NCBI GenBank assembly: GCA_019671135.1
Contig: JAHRHY010000012.1
Location: forward strand, 682,001 to 746,000
From: Linnemannia hyalina
Lineage: Eukaryota > Mortierellomycota > Mortierellomycetes > Mortierellales > Mortierellaceae
Direction of reading: 5' to 3'
DNA length: 64,000 bases
A program made the translations under genes and the position numbers. The stretch's first letter is position 1, and the number at the start of each line of letters is the position of its first letter. Shown here in pieces: positions 46,524 through 58,897 of this stretch. The notes under the pieces were generated by a model. The model was not told the DNA's origin, did not search any database, and worked only from the letters and a program-made list of their open reading frames with translations.

Positions 46524-49500
46524 TCAGAGCTTGATCTCGCCAGCCTGGAGGGCAAGATTGTAGAAGAGCGAATCAGATCGTTGCAATAGCACAGCCGGGG
46601 CCTCGAACTCCTCGACACGTCCCTTCTCGAGCACCAGGATCTTGTCCGAATCCATGACCGTCTTTATACGATGCGCAATCGTGAGAATCGTCCTGTCCTT
46701 GAACTCGCTCCTGATCGTCTTCTGGATAAGCTCGTCCGTCTCCACATCCACCGCAGCCGTCGCCTCGTCCAGTACAAGGATCCTGGTCTTGCGGAGAAGC
46801 GCACGCGCCAAACAGATCAACGACCGCTGACCCACAGAAAAGTTGTCGCCGTTCTGTGACACCTTGAAGGAGAGTCCTCCTTCGAGGGAACCAATGTGGT
46901 CCTTCAAATGAGCACGCTCCAGGGCCTCCCACAGATCTGCGTCCTGCATCTCCTCGAAGGGGTCGAGGTTGTCGCGAACAGTTCCAACGAACAAAATGGG
47001 CTCCTGAGGGATAATGGCGAGGTGTTGACGAAGGTCCTTCAATCCAACGTTCGAAATGTCCACACCATCAATCCAGATCGAACCACCATCCTCCTCCACT
47101 TGCACCTTTTCCAGGACAGCATCGGCGTCCTTCTCGTCATCTAGATCAACATCCATGTCGGCACTGTTATGACTAGCTTTGGCCCAGTGACTGTTGGCTG
47201 CTTCGATAATCCTGAACAATGCGAGTGTCAGAGACGACTTTCCTGCACCCGTGCGACCAACAATGCCGACCTTCTCTGTAGGCTGGACAGTGAAACCAAT
47301 GTCCTTGATGACCAGATCGAGTCCCTCGCGGTAACGCGTCGAGTAGTTGCGGAACTCGATCTGACCAGCCTGGGGCCAGTTCTTGGGCAAGACGACATCT
47401 GTCTGAGCAGGAGCCTCTGAGCTCTTGTTGGCATACTCCTCAATACGCTCCACGCATACCAATTGACTATTGGAGGAAAACGGTGGAATCAAAAAAAGAG
47501 GATCAGTTAGAACATGCAAAAATTAAGGAAACGACGACATACTACAAACAAGTTATTTAGCAAATGCAAAACTTACTTTTGGAGATCACAGAGGGCGCTC
47601 ACAAGCCAGACAATATCCTGAGTGACACCCATGGCATAGGACAGAGCAAGGCCAGCGCTTGCCGGGTTCAGAGTGTCGCGACCCAAGACAGCAAACAGAG
47701 CAGCCGCAAGGATGATCACTGATCCCAGACACTCCAAACGGATCTGCAGCCAGCGGTTGGTTACGATCCATGCAAAGTAGGCGTTAGCAGACACATCGGC
47801 CCTGGCAGCATTCTCGGCAATGAATTGCTTGCCGGCGTCCAGGGCGCGGATGGTGGTGACTCCAGTCAAGGTCTCGCTGAAGTGCTGGTAGATTGGCGAC
47901 TTGGTGACAGAGTCGATTCGCTTCAAGGCACGCGACGAACAGACGTAGTATGCTTGAACGAAACCATAGATGATCACCAGGAAGGGGACGACGGCCAAGA
48001 AGATGGGTGTGTTCAAGGCGATGACGATCATAGTCGCAAGAACAGAAAAGGTGCAGATGACGGTGTGGAAGATGTTCCAGGGGATCATTTCATCGACGCT
48101 CAGAATGTCACTGGAGAACCGGTTGACATTACGGCCAAGAGGGGTAGTGTCAAAGAACGACATTGGCAAACGAAGAACCTTGTCCAGCAATCGCTCGTGA
48201 AGACGTCTTGCCGCACGGACAATGGCCAGGACCATGGCAAAGTAGGTCACCAAAGCACTCAATAGGAGAAAGACGACAATAAAGGCGGCGTAGATTCCGA
48301 GATATCCAGACAGAGTGAGCTTTCCCGAGGCAGAGTTGGTGACCCAGTACTTGAGCCAGATGTTGGATCCGATCTGGACACTCTGGACGAGTGCGTAGAG
48401 ACTGACTACCGTCAGGGCATACTTGTAGGAGGTAGACTTAATGTACTTGATATAAACACTCCACGAGACGCTTCCCTCGACCATCTTCTCCTCCGTGACC
48501 AACTCGCCCTTGTCATCTTTGACAGCAATAGCATCAGGTTCACCGTCCTCAGTCGAAACGTCGGACTCTAGCTCAGAACTCTCCTCGACAGTGCCTTCAA
48601 TCTCTTCGTGCTTCTTGTGGTGCTGATGGTGTCTGACAGAGTGTTCCTTGATAAGCTGGTAAAACGACTGGCCGGCATCCATAAGCTCCTGGTATTGACC
48701 AGTCTCGCTAACTTGACCATTCTTGAGGACAACAATGCGGTCGGCGTCTCCGAGGAACTGAACTGCATGAGTAACGAGAATGCGAGTCTTGTTCTTGAGA
48801 AGTCCTCTCGGGCCAAGGAGGTTCTTCCAGAGGTGCTGGGCGACATGAGCATCGACGGCACTCAAGGGGTCGTCCAGAAGGTAAAGGTCGGCATCATCGT
48901 AAGCGGCACGGGCCAGAGAGACACGCTGCTTTTGGCCACCAGAGAGGTTGATGCCACGCTCACCGATTTCCGTCTGGTCGCCTGCTGGAAGGATCTCGAT
49001 GTCAGGTAAGAGTCCACAGACCATCAGGACAAGGTCATATCGGGTTTGGTTAAAGACGTTGCCGAAGAGGATGTTGTCGCGAACCGTGGCGTTGAGGATC
49101 CATGCTTGCTGGGGGACATATGCCATTCTTCCATGGATGCGGACTGATCCTTTGTGCTTGTACATGTCTCCAATAATGGCGTTCAGCAACGACGACTTTC
49201 CTTGACCGACGCGACCAACGATGGTTGCCAGATTTCCTTGTTTGAACTCCAGGTTGATGTTGGTCAATGTGGGCCCTTTCTCTTTCTTGGCAAATGCTTC
49301 ATCCTCGGGCGATGTCTCCTTGTCCTCTGGCGTCAAGTTCTTCTTGGCCTCAGCTTCCGATTCACCCTCGTAACCTTCGGGGTCCCATGCAAACACACCG
49401 TCTTTGATCTCGACCACTGGGGCGTTAGGGTCATCTGGCATCTGCTTAATCGCCTCAGTGTTGGATCCTGCAATCTCCTCAGCGAGCAAGAACTTTTCAA

Positions 49501-51661
49501 TTCTCCTCGTAGAAACCAACGCACTGGCCGACTCGTTCATCATCCCCGCGGTGAGTCCAATAGGTTTCGCCAGGAGACCAAACAGCGAGATGGCAACAAA
49601 AATCCTTTGGGGCGTTATCTCTCCGGGGGTGAAATTGGGACCTCCGACTGTAGCATAGACTGAAAACGATATCAGACCGGCGACCATAGGCAGAGACTGG
49701 AACATGGTCGACATGAAGACTTGAAGCTTGCCAAAGAACTTGAGGTTGACGAGCTCCTGGTCTCTGTAGGCGGTCACTCGCTGCTTGAACGAGTCCTCCC
49801 AGCCGTACAGCTTGACGATCTTGATACCCGCGAGGATCTCGTTCATGAGGCGCATACGGTTATCGGCGGCCTCCATCTTCTTTATCTTCGCTTGCATGTA
49901 GGCCTTGACGATGAAACCTTGGGTCGACATCAGGGCGACGATTAGGACCAATCCAATGAAAATGGACCATCCAATTTGGTTGTATACTAGACGAGGATAA
50001 TAAAAGAGAGAGGGATAGTTAGAAATCTTTGTTAGTTTTTGCCAGCTGTGAATGAGCGTGTAAATAGACATGGGGCTTACAAAGCCAGAGAGCAAGGGCA
50101 ATCTCGTATCTGAAGCACCAAAAAATGAAAAATAAATAAGGAAATGTTAGTGTCTGGGGCAAAGTGTTGCGTCCAAAACATCAATGCATACTTCCCGCCA
50201 GAAATAAAAACCTCTTACGGAATGGAGACGAGTATGGGCAAGGAAGTCACGGCATGTAACCACCGCTCGGCGTCAACAGACATGTGGTTGCTGATTTCAC
50301 CCGCAGTGTTGCTTTGCTTGGCAGCGTTTGAGAGCCGGAGAGACTTGCGGTAAACCATGGCAATGAGCGCGGTTCTGATCTCCACGCCAATATTGATCGC
50401 CGTCTGGTAGAACTGTCCAACGCAGAAGGCGCTCATGACCGAAGCAAAGAACATCCCAAAGGCCAAGATGATTCCTAGAGACACCGGCTGGGGCTCACCA
50501 CTGGAATAGGACTCGATGAAGTTCAAGATCTGGTTCAGGAGCACCGGCAAGATGTAGGTAAAAGTAGACGCCGCCAGACGGAAGATCATGATTGGAATCC
50601 AGCCCCAGCTGTAGGTCTTCATGATGGTGATGAACAAGCTGGGCTTCTTGTCGCGAGACTGTGCTTTGGTGACCGCGCGCTGCCACCGGTCATTCAGCAG
50701 TGCATGGCTGTATTCGGTTTTGATACGATGAGGCATCATTCCCTCGATATCCTTGGCTTCCAATGGACCCTTGTAACCTTCGCGGAGGATTGGCTGGAGG
50801 GAATGGAAAGAGATGCGCGAAAAGAGGTTGGCCTTTTCGTAGCGTCCTCCTTGGCTCTGTCTCTGGACCTGGGTCCTGCCGCGTGGCCAAGCCTCGACGG
50901 TGAAACCGGCAGCGAGAAAGGCAAAAAACGAGATGAAGGTCTTGAACTGGTCTTGAGCGGTCTGGTTCAGGAGCGACATGGTGCGGATGTTGATGGCGGC
51001 GCCAACAAGGGAGAAAATGTAGAGTGTGAAGATGTAGTCAGACGAGCGGAACTCTTGCTGGTGCTGGAAGTGATTCTGCACAAGTGCAAGTGCCTGTGAT
51101 GAGTTTACCAATGGGGTGAAAAGGAACAAGAACAACGACGATGATGGTCAGCTCAGTGGGCTACGGTTGGTGGATGCATTGCATGCCCTGATGTTATGTC
51201 GTAGTGTACGATTACTTGCCCAGACAACGATCAAGCAAACAGTGCTAAGCATAGTAGCAGGGGTATAGATATCATTATTGAGGACGGCAGCTCTTGCAAT
51301 CAGGGCGATGATGCTTGCGAGAATGAGGAACTGGGATGGCCAATAGATGGCATTGGTGCGACCCAGGTTGTGGGGTGCTCCATTGTGCCACATGGAAAAT
51401 ATGCGTGCGGAAAGAGCAACGATGCCAACGAGCGAGGGCAGGGCGAGAAGGATGGTGTTCTCCATACAGGGTGTTAAGTCGGGACGGATGCCGCTAGTAG
51501 GGCCCTAGATGGATGTTTTGCATACGAGAGTAGAGGAAACTATAGTCAGGCATTGAGAGAACAACAGTGAATATAGAATGACGCGTAAAGGTATGGTGAA
51601 GTAGGGCAGGGTTGTTTCTTACCCATCCCTCTTGGTCGTTACAAAAGGAGGTGATGCCCAT
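46524..51661 (-). CDS. Full-length ABCC (MRP/Ycf1-type) multidrug transporter
   Basis: Six exons on the minus strand (51661-51623, 51504-51220, 51093-50219, 50109-50081, 49986-47577, 47466-46524) give 1526 residues. The N-terminus [19 protein letters not shown] followed by DLTPC is typical of long MRPs with a TMD0 bundle. Two six-helix TMDs alternate with two nucleotide-binding domains. NBD1 has GRVGQGKSS (about 667), LSGGQKQR and [12 protein letters not shown], where Asp replaces the catalytic Glu, as in other MRPs. NBD2 has GRTGAGKSS (about 1282), FSVGQR and [12 protein letters not shown]. An acidic insert of roughly 35 residues ([18 protein letters not shown]) interrupts NBD2 after Walker A. 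The family exports glutathione, glucuronate or metal conjugates, often into the vacuole. Intron 2 is GC-AG (TGG|GCAAGT). AATAAA lies near 46484 on the minus strand. Confidence 0.95.
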
Positions 51662-52824
51662 GGGTGAGATGGTAGTGATGAGTCTTAATGGGAACGCAAG
51701 CAGAGATGAATAAAGACAAAAAGCTAAAACGTTAATGAGATGAGAGAACAAAAAAAAAAACAATCCTCTGTTCGCGTCCTTTTATTATGTGGGGCGAGTT
51801 GGTATTTTAGCATCCAAAAGAATGGTAACGCTCAAAAAGCTTAAGTCTAAAAATCCGCAGGAAAAAACACGTACACACCCATGTCCTCTGGTCTCCCGTC
51901 TGGTTCCCCTGTGATAAACAAATCGATGGAATGTGGACCGTGCGGAACTGAAAACAAAACAGCAATTACTTTTCGTTTCTCTTTGAAGGAGGTATGAGCA
52001 GCCAATTGTCGGCCGAGTTGCTTTATTCAACCAGGAATACCTTGTCCACTGTTTCGACAATCTAACCAGGGTTACTGTTTTGAGGTACAAGCTTCTCCAA
52101 TGGACTCCAAGCCAACCGTACAAAAAAAAAATCCGCAGGAAATTTGAACCTCGCCTTATTCTCCGATCAAGACTCTGGTGCTCAGGTCCATGTAGGGACA
52201 CCTTGCTTGCCTGCTGGGTGGTTGGAGTGCTAGCAACCGTGTTCAAGCGTACGGAGGGAAATGAACGAGAATCTTGTATAGCCAGACAAGTCCCTCCTCT
52301 TTTCTTTTTCGTGCTTGTTCAAGCTCCAGGTCAGCCCCATCTGTTCACACCACAGGTCCCACAATGGGCGAAGTAGTAGGAAAAACGGCACCACTGAGCA
52401 CTCACAATCATTGACCAACTCCATTCATGATATTTTTGTCTGTAATGATAAGTTGTTTATTTCCTCGAAAATTACAACTAAAGGCCAAGAATGACTGTGA
52501 TATCGAGAGAGATCTAACGTCAGAACAGACAGAAAAAAGTCGAGGCAAAGGTTAGATACATGAAATGACAATCTATGGAGCCATTTGATGTCCCACTGGT
52601 TGATGTCTGTCTGACTGTTCGAGTCCGAGTCATCGGTCGCCCATTGGAGTGTTTTGTTGTAAGGTATCAGGAAAACAAAGGTTTGTCCACATATAGTTTC
52701 GGACAATGTAGATAAGTTTTTAAGCATCATTTGTAACAAAAAAGGGGTGCCGATCTGACTCGCACTCTTTTCAACGGATAGCAAGAAAATGAAAAAAATC
52801 CACAGGGTAGCAGAAACTTACAGT
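51662..52824. other. Upstream region of ABCC gene and 3' flank of RPS18
   Basis: About 1.16 kb. It contains a 16-bp direct repeat (AAAAATCCGCAGGAAA near 51849 and 52127). Minus-strand open frames here do not resemble known proteins. No gene is seen. Confidence 0.5.
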
Positions 52825-53852
52825 TTACTTCTTCTTGGAGACACCGACGACGCGACCGCGACGACCAGTGGTCTTGGTGTGCTGACCACGGACACGGACG
52901 CCCCAGTAGTGACGGAGACCACGATGGGCGCGGATCTTCTTGAGACGCTCCAAATCCTCACGCATCTGGTTGTCGAGACCGTTGGCCAAAAGCTGGGTGT
53001 ACTTTCCATCAGTGAAGTTCTTCTGTCTGTTGAGGAACCACTGGGGAACCTTGTACTGGGTAGGGTTCTGCATGATGGTAACGAGACGCTCGAGCTCTTC
53101 GTTGGTAAGCTCACCAGCTCTAATAAAGTGAACGGGACGCAGTAGGAAGACGATAGGGTCAGCCATCTGTTGCCATGTTTTGTGTGTGTATCGATTGTGT
53201 TGATATAGTCTGTAGGCGGAAGACACATGCTCTGTGGTGATAGCATCTGTGGAGTCGAGTCCAGGTCCAGAGTCCAGAGTCAAAAGTCTATCGGTGGCGT
53301 AGAAGGTTCCTGCCACAGACTATCTAGAGTCTTTCTCCACTCTCACACTCCCGTACTGGTATGCGCGTCTCCTCCATTCCTCCTGTGGACTCGAAGTGAT
53401 GTTGATTTCGCCCCTTCAAGCGCTAATGAGTTGTCCCAACTGAAGAATAAAATACTCTTGCGACATCAGCGCTTGGCTGCAGTCCAGAAGAGATCCTGTT
53501 GGTTGCTGGTAACTACCAAAGTTGCTCCTCCTGTTCCTCTGTCTTTTTGCGTTCTGTGTTCCTTGAACGCACCTCTTCTTCAAGTCGATATCAGCCTTCT
53601 TGCAGACCAAGTTGGCATAACGACGACCGACACCTTTGATGTTGGTCTAGAGAATTCAAAACAAGACGGGCAGTTGATATTAGCGGTCTGGCTACTAGAC
53701 TTGATCACTTCCTGAAGAAACGACTTATTCGACTGCGCCAGATGTTAAGTTTGACTTACCATGGCGAACATGATCTTGGTCTTGCCCTCCACGTTCGTGT
53801 TAAGGACACGAAGAATGTGCTGGAATTGGCCTTTCTCAGGGACAAGGAGAGA
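52825..53852 (-). CDS. RPS18: 40S ribosomal protein S18 (uS13), initiator-codon exon not located
   Basis: Three exons on the minus strand (53852-53760, 53646-53573, 53119-52825) encode 153 residues, [20 protein letters not shown] onward to [13 protein letters not shown]. Family blocks include [59 protein letters not shown] and [15 protein letters not shown]. The protein lies at the small-subunit head and contacts the P-site tRNA. The first exon starts directly with the Ser codon after an acceptor, so the initiating ATG must lie in a separate upstream exon. No ATG|GT is found within about 500 bp. The only nearby candidate, ATGCGTAAG|GTGAGA (54349-54341), would add Met-Arg-Lys instead of the usual Met. 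The Gly-Gln after EK is an insertion relative to animal S18. Confidence 0.94.
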
Positions 53853-54794
53853 CTGTTGTCGTAAAAGAAGATAAAAAGAGATGGAGGTCCAGTGTTAAAC
53901 GAGCTGATCTAGATCTCTATGTTGTCCTGTAGATGATGAGTCGGGGGTGGGTGGGGAGTGATTTTTGGGCATAGTTTCTCCCGATGGATAAATTGGCGAC
54001 GATGAAGGGCATTGAAGTGGGTTGTCGATGAATGAGAGGTGTCCAGGCTGGCAACTGATGGGTGTGAGTATCGATCGATGTCCCGATGGATGGTTCCCCT
54101 TCTGTCCTTCATATATTATTTTCCACTTTCCATCTTGGTTTGAGTATTGCGGGAAAAAGGATTATCAAAATTGGCCGGTAGCACTTGCCTTTAGGCTGCC
54201 TGTGGCTTGTCGCCCTTGATTCACTGCGTCCCCTTTTTTCTAGTTTAAGTGTGTAACTATATCATATGCAACCCGACATCGCCGCAGTCAGGCAGTCGGG
54301 TCGCACTTTTCTTCCTTACCCTTCACACACTCCTTCTCACCTTACGCATTATTTGTAGTTGTAGTCAGATCAAACAATAAAACAGGCTATCGATGCAAAT
54401 CACCTCTTGCCCTCCAGTCCTACGACTAACGCGACTTGACCATTAGTGCCAAGAAATGAGAGGGAGGATAATCAGTCAGTGGTAACTATGGTACATTGTA
54501 ACAGAGGCTACGAAAACGCGAACAGGTTTAGGGTCGGATATGACTGATATTTCATGTCCTTCGCTTCGTTGCTCTTGTGTGCCCATGAACACGTCTCTTA
54601 TCCCTCTCAACAAGCGAAGTGCTTCAAGGCGCATTAATTTGATGGAAGTTCCAAGAGGAGAGTTGGATGCGAATGGCCCTTAACAAACTTAATGGATGCA
54701 GACGAAAGCCACGACAAAAATTTTCGAGCGGTATTATTATGCCACAGCGAGCGAGAAGTCCTTTTTTCCTCCTTTGCTTCTAGTCGTTTTAAAC
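53853..54794. other. Shared upstream region of RPS18 and RPL19
   Basis: 942 bp between two divergent ribosomal-protein genes. It must hold the promoters of both, plus the missing S18 start exon and its intron. No other gene is seen. Confidence 0.55.
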
Positions 54795-56167
54795 ATGTGC
54801 GTAGTTTGATCGAACAACCAAGGAGGCCAACACTACTCAGACATCACTCATACCATTACCATCTGGACCCGGCTGGATCACCAACACTCACCCATGAGAT
54901 CGCACCCTCAGGAAGGATCATTCATCAATCCATAACCCTCGATCGACTACAGGCGGGAATTCATGCCTGATTCTCAGATTCGACATTTGACATTCAGGAT
55001 TCTCAACCTAGTCAGTCTCTACCGTCGCCGACCACCATCGATCATCCCGTCACCATACCGGAATCCTTACCCTCTCAACACTGTCAACCATTCCTGACTA
55101 TATTTTTCCTCTTTGTGCTGCATTTCATCAAACAGGGTTTCTTTGAGCAGTCAGAAACGTTTGGCCGCCGCCGTCTTGAAGTGCGGACAGCGCAAGATTT
55201 GGCTTGACCCTAACGAGGTCACCGAGATTGCCAACGCCAACTCTCGTAAGTCTCGTCCCACCGACAAGTCTTTTTTCTTGGCCGAGCATACTGGACAACA
55301 ATCAGGAAGAACCACCTTCAGGAGTGCGACCTCAAACTGGACCTCAAAGTGATTTCGGAATCTCTGCCATTTCGCTCATCCCACCCACCGTTGACTCTTT
55401 TCACACTGGGAACCCCTTCCCTATTTTCGGCTCGACTGTGAACGAACCTTTTTCGAACATCAACCGGCTACAATATACACTTCGATACTGTCAGAACTTT
55501 CGACAAGTCTTCTGGCAGCTACCGTGTTGGTTATATGCCTTTTCCACCAGCAAACTAATTGCTGTCGAGGACTCACAGCAGCTGTGCACAACTATTTTCA
55601 GTGCTATATCACCAAGCTCTGGAAAAAAAGACATTGCCACTAACCTACCTTCAATTGCTCCATTGATATCGAATTATAGGCCAGAACATCCGCAAGCTCG
55701 TCAAGGATGGTCTCATCATCAAGAAGCCCCAGACCATGCACTCGCTTTTCCGCCACCGCGAGAAGCTCGCTGCCAAGCGTGCTGGTCGTCACTCTGGCAC
55801 CGGTAAGCGTCAGGGTACCGCTGAGGCCCGTATGCCCACCACCGTCATCTGGATGCGCCGCCAGCGTGTCCTCCGTCGCCTTCTCCGCAAGTACCGCGAG
55901 ACCGGCAAGATCGACCGTCACTTGTACCACGTCTTGTACATGAAGGCCAAGGGTAACGTCTTCAAGAACAAGCGTGTCCTTATGGAGTACATCCACAAGG
56001 TCAAGGCCGAGAAGCTCCGCGCCAAGTTGATCGCTGACCAGGCCGAGGCTCACCGCAACAAGACCAAGGCTGCCCGTACCCGTCGCAACGAGCGTGTCGC
56101 CGAGAAGCGCGCTGCCTTCACCGGTGTTGAGGCCGCTGCCGAGGAGCCCAAGAAGTCCAAGAAGTAA
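54795..56167 (+). CDS. RPL19: 60S ribosomal protein L19 (eL19)
   Basis: The secure exons are 55136-55245 and 55680-56167. They encode [52 protein letters not shown] and the basic body ([56 protein letters not shown]), finishing EEPKKSKK. Exon 2 starts with G that completes an ATG, so the first exon must end in AT. The best candidate is AAACAT|GTGCGT with AT at 54795-54796, giving a 339-nt intron through the start codon and a 199-residue protein, normal for eL19. The exact first exon is uncertain; the rest is not. L19 is a large-subunit protein contacting the small subunit through an intersubunit bridge. AATAAA lies at 56193. Confidence 0.93.
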
Positions 56168-56834
56168 ATTTCAACTTTTTTCCACCCAAGAAAATAAAAT
56201 TTGCTCAAAGACAACAACAACATTCAATTCCCTTCTCCTTGTTTGTTGTGCTTACAATGATGTCTTTGTGCTGAGTCTTGCTTCATATTTGAATTCATGG
56301 GCGGCGAAGGTATACGTTGAGACCAGATGGTGGACTGGTGGAGGCCGTATAAATGAGCTTGTCGCGGGGCTTCAAAATGGAAAAGTCACTCATTCATTTT
56401 TAACTCCTTGTAAACCTGATGCCGTCTTTACGCTCATTGCACGAGTACGTCTCGTCCATGTCCTCTCAGCTCTTGCAGCCATGATAGGTTGCAGAACAGC
56501 ACTTGGCAAGGTCTCAGAGAATGTGGTGGTGTGCAGATATGGTTTTTAATGTAGTGTAGCAAAAAATAATGAGAAAAATGTAACAAAAAGTGCAAAGGAG
56601 AGTGGTATTGAGGTTGAGAAGGAAGATGTCGCCTAGGACGTGTACATGGAAAATGCTGCGAGCGCAGATACGAGGACAGTGGGAAGGAGGACAGTACGGC
56701 TCCTGATCGGACCGAAACTCGTTCCTGTCCCTTGTGTCCTGCCTCCTGATATACTTCCTCTGATCCGCCCCACTGCCAATGCTCCGAATAGACCAAGTAT
56801 TTCCCGATAACTCCGAAGACAAAGAAGGATTCTC
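56168..56834. other. Convergent intergenic region
   Basis: 3' flanks of L19 and of the mitochondrial uS19m gene. No gene is seen. Confidence 0.55.
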
Positions 56835-57092
56835 TTAACGGTTCTTGGTCTGACGGTAGGAGAAGCGTTTCCTGGTGGGGGCGAACTCTCCGAGCTTGTG
56901 GCCGACCATCTCGTCGGTGACGGTCAGAGGGGTGTAGTCCTTGCCATTGTGAATTTGGAACTTGAGGCCAACGAAGGAGGGGATGATGGTGCAGGCGCGG
57001 GCGTTGGTGCGGACAGGGATGTTCTGGGTCAGGGCCTGTCTGAGACCGGGGAGGGCGACGAAGAATGGACCTTTCCAGGCGGATCGAGTCAT
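56835..57092 (-). CDS. RSM19: Mitochondrial small-subunit ribosomal protein uS19m (Rsm19-like)
   Basis: A single exon of 85 residues, [20 protein letters not shown] onward. [40 protein letters not shown] and [19 protein letters not shown] match bacterial-type S19 and the yeast mitochondrial Rsm19, not cytosolic uS19 (S15), which is larger. The start at 57092 fits the short family length; an in-frame upstream Met at 57161 would add 23 residues and is less likely but could supply a targeting sequence. The protein sits at the head of the mitochondrial small subunit near the decoding site. It shares a 277-bp divergent promoter with GDP-L-fucose synthase. Confidence 0.93.
   Translation of the reverse strand: MTRSAWKGPFFVALPGLRQALTQNIPVRTNARACTIIPSFVGLKFQIHNGKDYTPLTVTDEMVGHKLGEFAPTRKRFSYRQTKNR

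Positions 57093-58897
<1,805 letters not shown>

Noticed and set aside
51849..52142. 16-bp direct repeat AAAAATCCGCAGGAAA, 279 bp apart
   Set aside because: Too short and A-rich to separate from chance, and no third copy was noticed.
52120..52160. Possible tRNA or Pol III gene (GGTTCAAATT on the minus strand followed by a T run)
   Set aside because: No matching acceptor, D-arm or anticodon stem can be folded around it.
51785..52246. 153-codon minus-strand frame upstream of the ABCC gene
   Set aside because: No similarity pattern, and its composition matches the surrounding non-coding DNA.
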